Shown: piece after piece, positions 17,852 to 29,400 of the stretch
Layout of the letters: every line of letters starts with the position of its first letter
How positions within the stretch are numbered: the stretch's first letter is position 1
Assembly (NCBI RefSeq): GCF_002086675.1
Contig: NZ_MVIF01000042.1
Location: 1 to 43,711, forward strand
Source: Mycobacterium persicum
GTDB lineage: Bacteria; Actinomycetota; Actinomycetes; Mycobacteriales; Mycobacteriaceae
Length of the DNA: 43,711 nucleotides
Reading direction: 5' to 3'
The notes under the pieces: model-generated
What the model saw: the letters and a program-made list of their open reading frames with translations, nothing else
Databases searched by the model: none
Told to the model about the DNA's origin: nothing
Program-made: the position numbers and the translations under genes

Positions 17852-19006
17852 TCAGCCGCCGGGTGCAGGGTCGCCTCGCCGGCTGGTCAGCGAACGGGCG
17901 ACACGCATGGTGGCCCAGAGCCCGTAGCGAGCCGCACGCCGGGACACCAGACCGGATACGGGTGCCAGAACCACGTGGCGCATCCCCGCGTCGCCGAAGG
18001 CCCGCAGCTTGGCCAGCACCTGCCGCGGAGTTCCCCACAGCAACGGCCCCTCGGTCATCACGGCGTCCGGCACCGCGGCGATGGCATGCTCGACCGCCCG
18101 GCGACCGTGGCGGTCGGGCACGAAGTCGACGAAGGTGTCGAAGTGCGCCCCGAGCGGGTGTACGGCCCCGGCCTGCCGCCACATATCGGCGGGCGCAACA
18201 AGCCCAAGCATCCGGACGGCCCTTGTGTCCAGCATCGCCCGCGCCTCCCGTTCGGTCGCGCCGATCACCGCGAAGCGATGCAGCGCCGGTGTGATCGACT
18301 CTGCGTCTCGCCCAGCCTCGGCGGCGGCCGCGCGCACCGCCGCCAACTTGGCCGCGTACTCCTGGGGCGAGACCACCGAGACGGGATACCACCCGTCGCC
18401 GTAGCGTCCCGTCAGCCGCAGCATCCGCGGACCATGCCCGCCGACCCAGATCTGCGGTACCCGCCCGGGCGGAGCCTCCAGGTCCATGGTCGCCCGGTCG
18501 AGCCGAAAGTGCTTGCCGGAGAACGTGATAGGACCGCGTGCCGACAGGCACAGCCGGATTACCTGCAGGGCCTCCTCCAGTCGGGTGACCGGCTCGGAGA
18601 AGTCGAGTCCATACGGGTCGACATTCATCCGCTCGCCCGCGCCGATACCCAGGATGGGCGCGCGGCGGGTGAGATGAGACAGCGTCAGCATCGCCTGGGC
18701 GATGAGGACGGGGTGCCGCCGGATCGCCTCGGTCACCCCGACGCCCAAGCGCACTCGCCCGGCCCGGGACGCGAGATATCCCAGCAGAACCTGGTAGTCA
18801 TAAAACTCGTGTGGGCTCTGATCTTGCGCCGCAAGCCAGGTGAGGTCTTTGTTCCAGATGGCGCGGGGCACACCGCTCTGGAAGTGGTCGATGAGCATCA
18901 CCGACTCCAGCCGCGCCACCCGCGCCGCAAGCAATAACGCCCGAGCGCCGCTCATTGGCGGCTGCGTCCCGATCTGCAGCCCCACCGAGATCGCCGAGTT
19001 TGTCAT
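17852..19006 (-). CDS. LLM-class (luciferase-like, F420- or FMN-dependent) oxidoreductase
   Basis: This 384-residue TIM-barrel protein belongs to the luciferase-like monooxygenase superfamily. LASRAGRVRLGVGVTEAIRR, PILGIGAGERMNVDPYGL and PQIWVGGHGPRMLRLTGRYG are hallmark segments. It most resembles mycobacterial F420-dependent reductases of the phthiodiolone-ketoreductase type, with MRHVVLAPVSGL near the C-terminus, but cofactor and substrate cannot be decided here. No lipid-synthesis genes are adjacent. It sits between the ACT gene and ligA, which adjoin in M. tuberculosis, so this is a species-specific addition or a loss there. Confidence 0.85.
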   Translation of the reverse strand: MTNSAISVGLQIGTQPPMSGARALLLAARVARLESVMLIDHFQSGVPRAIWNKDLTWLAAQDQSPHEFYDYQVLLGYLASRAGRVRLGVGVTEAIRRHPVLIAQAMLTLSHLTRRAPILGIGAGERMNVDPYGLDFSEPVTRLEEALQVIRLCLSARGPITFSGKHFRLDRATMDLEAPPGRVPQIWVGGHGPRMLRLTGRYGDGWYPVSVVSPQEYAAKLAAVRAAAAEAGRDAESITPALHRFAVIGATEREARAMLDTRAVRMLGLVAPADMWRQAGAVHPLGAHFDTFVDFVPDRHGRRAVEHAIAAVPDAVMTEGPLLWGTPRQVLAKLRAFGDAGMRHVVLAPVSGLVSRRAARYGLWATMRVARSLTSRRGDPAPGG

Positions 19007-19040
19007 GATCCTTCGCGCCTCAGGTCAACCCGTGCGCCGC

Positions 19041-21137
<2,097 letters not shown>

Positions 21138-21159
21138 CTAGCTGAGGGGTCTGACCCGC

Positions 21160-21217
21160 CGAGATTGCCGTGATGGTCGGGCTAAGCCGGCCATGCGCGA
21201 CCGTGACGGCAATCTCG
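21160..21217. repeat. Palindromic repeat between ligA and the Rv3015c-like gene
   Basis: CGAGATTGCCGTGATGGTCG (21160-21179) and 21198-21217 are reverse complements at 18 of 20 positions, including a perfect outer 12 bp. A smaller GGCTAAGCC palindrome sits in the loop. It lies after the stop of the upstream gene and before the ligA start. The sequence resembles dispersed mycobacterial intergenic palindromes; a terminator role is possible. Confidence 0.65.
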
Positions 21218-21233
21218 CGAAGGTCAGCCGAAA

Positions 21234-22271
21234 TCAGATGGCGTCCGGGTCCTCGGCGAACGCCTCGGCAGCCCTGCGGGCCAGCTCGATGGCGGCGCGC
21301 GCCCAGCCAGGCGTCGCGCTCGCCAGGCCGCAGGCCGGGGACACCCCGACGCGGTCGCGCAGCGCCGAACGACCGAAGCCGAGCCGATCGGTCACCGCGA
21401 CAACCTCGGCGGCGACTTCCTCGACCGCCGGTCGCCGCTGCGGCGCGCTGGCGGGGACGACGCCCAGTACCACGGTGCGGCCCGACTCGACGAAGGCCGC
21501 GATGCCGTCCAGGTCCGCCGCGCGCAGCGTGCCCGCATCCACCGACACCGCACCAATAGCGCTGCGCGCCAACAGCTCCCACGGCAGCTCCGGCGCACAG
21601 CTGTGCACCATGACGTCCGCGCCGGCCGCCGCGGCGCAGCTGTCGAGCAACGCGCCGGCCACCGCCTCGTCGAGGGGGGCCACCGGGTTCAGTGCGGTCA
21701 CGCCGGTCAGCCGGCCGCCCAGGGCCGCCGGCAATGACGGCTCGTCGAACTGCACCACCACCGACGTGTCCAGCCGGCGGGCCAGCATCGCCCGGTGCGC
21801 GGCGACGCCTTCGGCCAGCGAGGCGGCCAGGTCACGCACCGCACCCGGGTCGGTGATCGCCCGGTGGCCGTTGGCCAGCTCCAGCCCCGCGCTCAGCGTG
21901 ATCGGTCCGGGCGCCTGCACCTTGACCACGCGCCCGCCGCCCCGCAGACCGGCGCTCTCCCAGGCCTCTTCGAGGGCGTCCATGTCCTCGTTGAGCATGC
22001 TGACGGCTCGGCGGGTCACCGCGCCGGGCCGGGCGACGATGCGGTAGCCGCGCGGCACGGTGTCCACCGCCAAATCGAGCAGCAGGGCGCCGGCCCGGCC
22101 GAGCATATCGGCGCCCACTCCCCTGGCGGGCAGCTCGACGAGATGCGCCAGGGCATCGGCCAGCTCGCCGACGACGACCTCGGCGGCCGGCCGCGCCGCC
22201 GTGCCGGGCCAGGATCCGATGCCGGTGGCCCTTGCGAACGGCGGCGCGAAAGGCGGCGCGAAATCACTCAC
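21234..22271 (-). CDS. MetE/UROD-superfamily protein (Rv3015c ortholog), methionine-synthase-like
   Basis: This 345-residue protein has the cobalamin-independent methionine synthase C-terminal barrel fold. It opens ATGIGSWPGTAARPAAEVV, a family signature. VQFDEPSLPAAL marks the substrate-side acidic residue, and VHSCAPELPWELL plus SPACGLASATPGWA carry the likely zinc ligands His and Cys. Full-length MetE is about twice this size and the folate-binding N-terminal half is missing, so true methionine synthesis is doubtful. A methyl-transfer role is possible. The N-terminus has a short PPFAPPFA repeat. It is divergent from lpqA by 71 bases. Confidence 0.85.
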   Translation of the reverse strand: MSDFAPPFAPPFARATGIGSWPGTAARPAAEVVVGELADALAHLVELPARGVGADMLGRAGALLLDLAVDTVPRGYRIVARPGAVTRRAVSMLNEDMDALEEAWESAGLRGGGRVVKVQAPGPITLSAGLELANGHRAITDPGAVRDLAASLAEGVAAHRAMLARRLDTSVVVQFDEPSLPAALGGRLTGVTALNPVAPLDEAVAGALLDSCAAAAGADVMVHSCAPELPWELLARSAIGAVSVDAGTLRAADLDGIAAFVESGRTVVLGVVPASAPQRRPAVEEVAAEVVAVTDRLGFGRSALRDRVGVSPACGLASATPGWARAAIELARRAAEAFAEDPDAI

Positions 22272-22342
22272 TTGTCAACCGTATTCGAGGGCTGTTTAGC
22301 GGCCGGGCGCACGGGTAGGTTGCAAACACAGAAGGGTGGCTG

Positions 22343-22972
22343 ATGGCAAGACGGATCCGGCCGCTGCTGTGGTGCTGCGCGATGGCGCTGACGGCGGCGT
22401 GCACACGCGTGGTGGATGGCGAAGCACTGCCCCCGTATGGCGCTTACCCGCTGGATGTGCTCAACGTCGACACCGTGCTGTTGGACCAATCGAGGATGCG
22501 CGCGATCACCGGTGCCGGTGACGACCTGACGATCGTGCCGTCGACGGACGGCAAACACCCGATCGACATCGACGCCCTCGCAGACACCCTGCCCCGGGAA
22601 TGCCGGTTCATCTACGCCGAGACGGCAATCTTCGGGCCCGACATCGCAGGTTTCCACAAAATCACCTTCCAGGACCCGCCCGAAGGTGCCCTGATCTCCG
22701 AGGGCGCCGCGGTGTATCGGGCGCCCGACATCGCCCGGCACGCCTTCGAGTCGCTGGTGGCGGCCGTGGGGAGTTGCGCAAACAGTTCCAGTGGCGCGCT
22801 GCTGGTCAGTACGTGGCATGTCGACGGCGACTCGCTGCACATCCGGCCCGGCGACTGCGGCCGCGACTACCGCGTGCTCTCGGTGACGCTGCTGGAAGTC
22901 ACCTTCTGCGGTTTTCCGGAGTCGGTGCCCGACATCGTGATGACGAACATGGCCGCCAACGTGCCGCATTAG
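22343..22972 (+). CDS. lpqA: Lipoprotein LpqA with PknH-like sensor domain
   Basis: This 209-residue lipoprotein has an Arg-rich start, a signal peptide (LLWCCAMALTAAC) and lipidation at C20. The rest is an extracellular sensor fold like that of the kinase PknH, with four cysteines (C87, C145, C172, C189) placed for two disulfides. LPRECRFIYAET and VLSVTLLEVTFCGFPESV are characteristic. Ligand unknown. It corresponds to Rv3016 and is the last core gene before the Tc-toxin insertion. An upstream in-frame ATG cluster is not needed; ATG 22343 gives a compact signal peptide. Confidence 0.9.
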   Translation: MARRIRPLLWCCAMALTAACTRVVDGEALPPYGAYPLDVLNVDTVLLDQSRMRAITGAGDDLTIVPSTDGKHPIDIDALADTLPRECRFIYAETAIFGPDIAGFHKITFQDPPEGALISEGAAVYRAPDIARHAFESLVAAVGSCANSSSGALLVSTWHVDGDSLHIRPGDCGRDYRVLSVTLLEVTFCGFPESVPDIVMTNMAANVPH

Positions 22973-23422
22973 AGTAGCCGATCACTCTTTTGAGTGGCGC
23001 TTCGGAGCGATAGGCTCGTCGCTAATCGCGCGTCATACGTAAACGAGTCGGGTCCGTGGCAGCAGCATCCATACCTCTGGGCCGACGCGCCCGATTTGTT
23101 GATCTCAGTGACCGCGCGATAGGTGGTCAATGGCCTTGCCGCTCAAGCGATTACGTGGGATCATCGGCGGGCCGAGGATTTTCTGCTCTGAATCGGTAAG
23201 GGACGGGCAGGCAACGATGGTGACGATCGGGGACGACCTTTCCGGCGCCGATTTCCTCGGCACCAGACACCGGGTTGACGGTGGACGCATGGTCGACGGA
23301 GACGGCAAGAGGCAGTTTCGGCCCGGAGCCGACCTTTGCAGGCCCCCGGGTGGCGGTGAAATGAAGCGGGATGAATACCACCCGGACACCATCGAACTGC
23401 CTTGTGCCGTATCGGAAGCCCC
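22973..23422. other. Intergenic region upstream of the Tc toxin operon
   Basis: This gap of 450 bases should carry the toxin promoter, but I see no confident promoter. A weak CACTC-TTTT-GAGTG hairpin (22983-22996) follows lpqA and may be its terminator. A small open frame from ATG 23217 (MVTIGDDLSGADFLGTR) runs to 23438 and would overlap the toxin start. It is charged and could be a leader gene or chance; no homology is recognised. Confidence 0.35.
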
Positions 23423-26400
23423 GTGTCGCAGCCGCTGACCGAGCACGGGACCGGCGCCGCGGCGCCGCTGGCGCTTCCCAAGGGCGGCGGGGCGATCCGC
23501 GGCATCGGTGAAAAATTCGGGGCCAATCCCGTCACCGGAACCGGCAGTCTATCCATTCCGATCCCCGCCAGCCCTGGGCGCGACGGCTTCGGGCCCAGCT
23601 TGACCCTGACCTACGACAGCGGTTCGGGCAACGGCCCGTTCGGCTTCGGCTGGACGCTGCGCCTTGCCTCGATCACCCGGCGCACCGATCGCGGGCTGCC
23701 TCGATACCGGGACGCCGAGGAGTCCGACGTGTTCGTCCTGGCCGACACCGAAGACCTTGTTCCGGTGCTCACCGACGCCGGTGCGCGCTGGGAGGACCGC
23801 GCCAGCGCCCCCGGCTACGTCATCCATCGCTACCGGCCCCGGTTGGAGGGCCTGTTCGCGCGGATCGAACGCTGGACTCACCGCAGTGACGGCGACGTGC
23901 ATTGGCGCTCGTTTTCCCGAGACAACGTCCTGACAATCTACGGCCGCGACGACCGGTCACGGATCCGCGACCCGGCCGACAGGCGCCGCATCTTCTCCTG
24001 GCTGGTGAGCGAGACCCGCGACGACAGGGGTAACGGCATCCTGTTCGACTACGTCGCCGAGAACGGCGCCGGGGTCCCACTCGAGCGGGTGCACGAGCGC
24101 AACCGCGGCGACCGCGCCGACGCGGCCCGCGGCGCCAACCGCTACCTCAAGCGGGTACGGTACGCCAACCGCACGACGCTGCTCGACGAAAATGGCGACC
24201 GCCCAACCGATCTCACCCAAGCTGTGATCGATACGACGGTGTGGATGATGGAGGTGGTCTTCGACTACGACGAGGGTCACTTCGAAACGCTGCCGCCCGC
24301 CCCCGGCGTACCGGTACGCGAGCAGCACGCCCTGGTTCGCGCCAGCCCGCAGCCGGCGCACGCGTGGGCGCCGCGGCCGGACCCGTTCTCGACGTTTCGG
24401 CCCGGATTCGAAATCCGCACCGTCCGGCGCTGCCGGCGCGCACTGGTGTTCCACCACATTCCCGACGTGGCCGGCATGGCCGAACCCGTGCAGCCCGGTT
24501 ACGACGGCCTCGTCGCCGCCACCCACTTCGACTACAACGACCTGAACCTGCCCGCCTCCGTCGCCGTGGAACACGCGCACGAAGGAAGCACCCGCTACGG
24601 CTCCTTTCTGTGCGCGGTCACCCAGTCGGGATATCGCCACGCCGACGCGCCCGGCACCGAACTCGAGCAGTCGCTGCCACCGGTGCAGCTGCGCTACAGC
24701 CGCCCGGCGATCCAGGAGGCCGTCCGCCAGCTCGACGCCGCCGACATCGCCGACCTCCCCGCCGGCCTCGACGCGCGGCGCCGACTCGTCGATCTCGACG
24801 GGGAAGGACTGCCCGGCATCCTCGCCGACGAGGCGGGCTGGTGGTATTACAAAGCCAACCTCGGCGGGGGCCAATTCGATGCCGCCGCAGCGGTTTCCAG
24901 CCAGCCGCGGTCGGGGCGCGACCGGTTGATCGATCTCGACGGGGACGGGCGCCCAGCCCTGGTCTGCCTCGACGGCCCGGTGCCCGGCTACTACGAACGG
25001 GCACCGGGTGTCGGCTGGGAAAACCTGCGTGCCTTCGAACAGCTTCCCGCTCTGATGTGGGACGACCCGGCGCTGCGCTTCGTCGACGTGGACGGCGACG
25101 GCCGACCTGACGTCCTGGTCACCGAAGACGAAGCGCTGGCATGGTATCCGTTCCTGGGCGACGAAGGATTCGGCGAACGGGTGCGGGTGCCCGCGGCACT
25201 GGACGAGGAGCTGGGCCCACGCGTCGTCCTCGCCGATGCGCTGGAATCCATCCAGCTCGCCGACATGAGCGGCGACGGGCTGGCCGACATCGTCCGGATC
25301 CGCAACGGCGATGTCTGCTACTGGCCGAACCTGGGTTACGGCCGCTTCGGCGCCAAGATCACCCTCGACGACGTCGCACCCTTCGACGACGCCGAGGCGT
25401 TCGATCAGCGTCGCATCCGGCTGGCCGATATCGACGGATCCGGCACCACCGACCTCATCTACCTCGCCGACGACGGTATTCGCCTGTACTTCAACCGCTC
25501 CGGCAACAGCCTCAGCGAAGCGCGCCCGCTCCCCCCGCTCCCGCACCTCGACGACGTGGTGAACGTGCTGGCCGCCGACCTGCTCGGCAACGGAACCGCG
25601 TGCCTGGTGTGGTCGTCAGCGCTGCCGGCAGACGCCGCCGCACCCATTCGCTACCTCGACCTGATGGGCGGCGCCAAACCGCATCTGCTGGTCGCAACGA
25701 CCAACAACATGGGCGCCGAAACCCGCGTCGAATACGCGGCGTCGACCCAGTTCTACCTCGCCGACAAGCGGGCCGGCGTGCCGTGGCCGCTCCCGCTGCC
25801 GTTCCCCGTACACGTCGTGGAGCGGATCGTCGTCGTCGATCACATCAGCGGCAACCGATACGGCACCCGATTCGCCTACCACTACGGGTATTTCGACGTC
25901 GCCGAGCGCGAATTTCGCGGCTTCGCCAAGGTCGAACAATGGGACAGCGAGGCGTTCGCCGCGCTCGATCCCGCCGGCGCGGGCCCAGGCATCACCAACC
26001 TCGAGGCGTCCTCGCAGGTGCCGCCGGCACACACCGTGACCTGGTTTCACACCGGCCAGTGGGAGCGACGCGCGGAGTTCGACGCCGCGCTGGCCCGCGA
26101 CTACTACGGCGATCCGCAGTTGGGTGAGCCGGTGCTGCCGGCCGGGCTTTCCGTTGACGAGGAGCGCGAGGCCCGCAGGGCGCTCAAGGGTTCGCTGCTG
26201 CGGCGCGAGGTCTACGGCCTGGACGGAACCCGCCGCCAGCCGCACCCCTATTCGGTGACGGAAAGCATCAGCACCGTGCGCTGTCTGCAGCGCCGGGCCG
26301 GCAACCGGCACGCCGTCTTCCATACCACGCAACGTGAGACGGTCACGCTGCACTACGAACGTGAGCCGGACGACCCGCGGGTGCAACACGACCTGACCTT

Positions 26401-29400
26401 GGAAGTCGATGACCACGGCAATGTCGTGCGCGCGGCGCAGGTGGTGTATGGGCGGGCAATACCCGACGGTGCGTTGCCACCCGAGGAGCAGGCCGCACAG
26501 GCCGCGGTGCATGTGCTGCTCGCCGAAAACCGGATGACCGACCCCCTCGACGAGCCGAGCACGTACCGCGAGCCGGTGCCCTGCGAGCAGCGTCGATTCG
26601 AGGTGACCGGGATCCCGCCGCCGGCCGCTGCGACCCGATACGGGTTCGACGACCTGGCCCGCCGGACCGCGCAGGCGGCCGAGATCCCGTTCGAGGCAAC
26701 GCCGACCGGCGCCACGGCGCAGAAGCGTGTGGTCGACCACCGCCGCGCCTACTTCCGCCGCGACGACCTCAACGGCCCCGCCCCGTTGGGCAGTACCGGT
26801 CGCCGCGCGCTGCTGCACCAGCGCTACGCGCTGGCGTTGACGCCCGGTCTGGTCGACCAGGTATACGGGACCAAGGTGACCGCCGCGCTGCTCGACGGCA
26901 CCGGCCGCTATGCGCACCCCGACGGCCACGCCGGCTTCTGGACCTCGTCGACCCGCGAGCTGCTGTCGCCCGGCGCAACCGACAGCCCGGCACAGGAATT
27001 CGCTTACGCCCGTGCGCATTTCTTCCGTCCGCTGCGCCTTCGGGACCCGTTCCACACCGCCGTCACCAGCACCGAGTCGTTCACCGTGCTCGACGCGCAC
27101 GACCTGCTGGTCTTCGAAACCCGCGATGCGCTGGGCAACACCACCCGTGCTGTCGGTCTGGACTACCGGGTGCTCCGCCCGTCGCGCCTGGCCGACCCGA
27201 ACGGCAACGTCAGCGCCGTGGCCTACGACGCGTTCGGCGTGGTCGCGGGCAGCGCCGTCATGGGCAAACCCGCGCCCGCCCCCGCCGAGGGGGACACTTT
27301 GGACGGCTTCGTCGCCGACCCGACACCGGCGCAGGTGCAGGACTTGCTGGCCGATCCGCGCGGGCCGCTGGCGGCCACCCTGCTGGCGGGCGCGACGACA
27401 CGAACCATCGTGGACCGCAATGCTTTTCTCCGGACACCGGCGGGTCCGCCGGTCACCGTGACCATCGTCAGGGAAGTCCACGTGTCCGAGCTGCCCGCCG
27501 GGGCGGCCAGTCCACTGCAGGTCCGCCTGGCCTACTCCGACGGCCTGGGCCGGCAGGTGCAAACCAAGGCGCAGGCACGGGCTGGGCCGGTTGCGCAGCG
27601 CGACGCCGCGGGCGCGGTGATCGTCGGCGCCGACGGGCAGCCGGTGCTCACCGCGGCCGACGCGGACCCGAGGTGGGTCGCCAGCGGCTGGACGGTGTAC
27701 AACAACAAAGGTTTTGCCGTCCGCCAGTACCAACCCTTCTACACCGACCGCCATCAGTTCGAATTCGATGTCCGGGTGGGGGTCAGCCCCATCACGTTCT
27801 ACGATCCGCTCGGCCGCACGGTCGGGGTGCTGCATCCCGACCACACCTGGCAGAAGACCGTCGTCGGCGCGTGGCGTTCGGAATCCTGGGACGCCAACGA
27901 CACGGTGGCGCTGGTGGGCGCCGCCGACGACGACGTCGGTGGGTTCTTCGAACGCCTGCCCGCGGCGGCGCACGTCCCGACCTGGGCCGCGCTGCGCACC
28001 GATCCCGCGCTGTCGGCCGCGCGCTGGCCGGATCCCGGTGACCGGGCGGCGCACCGCCGCGCCGCCGAGCAGGCGATGGTACACGCCGCGACACCGACTG
28101 TCGCGCATAGCGATTCGCTCGGACGCGCGGTTCTGACGGTGGTGACCAACCGCTACAAATACTCCGACGCCACACCGGCCGACCCGCCGACCGAGCGCAG
28201 CTACCGCAACCGGGACGTGCTCGACATCCTCGGCCGGCGCCGCGCGGTGATCGACGCGCGCGGGCGGACCGTGCTGCGCGCCGCATTCGACCTGCAGGGC
28301 AACCGGATCCACGAAGCCAGCATGGAAGCCGGGGCCCGCTGGAGTCTGACCGACGCCATCGGCGGCGCGCTGGTCTCCTGGGACGACAAGGGGCGGCGCT
28401 TCACCACACGCTACGACGTGCTGCGCCGGCCCACCGGCACCGTGCTGACCGACGGCGGCGCCGACATCCTGGTCGCCGACACCATCTACGGCGAATCGCG
28501 GCCCGACCCGCAGGCGGCCAACCTGCGTGGGCGTGCCGTCGAACTGCGGGACCAGTCCGGCTCGGTGACCACCGACCGCTTCGACTTCACCGGCAATCCG
28601 CTGCGGGTGCAACGCGCGTTGGTGGCCGACTACCGCAGCGTCATCGACTGGTCCGGTCCGGTCGACCTGGAAAACGAGCGCTACCTCAGCGCCACCCGGT
28701 TCGACGCGCTGAACCGGCCGATTCAGGTCATCGCGCCGCACAGCAGCCAGCCCGGCGCCGCGGTCAAGGTGCTGCAGCAGCAGTACGACCAGGGCTCGCT
28801 GCTGCGCCGCCTCGACGTGTGGATCGACGAATCCGATGAGCCCACAACGCTTCTCGACCCGGCCAGCGCCGACGTCCCCGCACTGGCCGACGTCCGCTAC
28901 GACGCCCAGGGGCGCCGTATCCAGGTCGACTGCGGCAACGGTGTGCGCACCACCGCCCGCTACCACCCGCTGACCCAGCGGCTCGCCGAGCTACAGACCC
29001 GTCGCACCTCAGCAGCTTTCGCCGACTGCCCGGACCCGCCGCCGGCGGGATGGCCCGGATGCCAGGTGCAGAACCAGCGGTTCGTCCATGATCCCAGCGG
29101 CAACATCGCCGCGGTGCGCGACCTCGCCCAGCAGGCCATCTTCTTCCGCAACAGGCGCGTCACCGCGGACAGCGACTACACCTACGATGCCTTTTACCGG
29201 CTGATCGAGGCGACCGGCCGCGAGCACATCGGCCAGGCGGCGCCCTCCCCGGCCACGTACAACGATGTTGCGCGCCTTCGTATCCCGCACCCAGCCGACG
29301 GCAACGCGATGGCACGCTACCTCGAGCGCTACACCTACGACGACGTCGGCAACCTCCAAGCGGTGGCGCATGTCGGCACCGATCCCGCCAATCCGGGATG

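Noticed and set aside
25616..28966. Open reading frame of 1116 codons on the minus strand inside the TcB-C gene
   Set aside because: Its protein is rich in Val/Arg/Gly/His without any domain and mirrors the codon pattern of the sense gene, the usual antisense shadow in high-GC DNA. The sense frame carries clear Tc domains.
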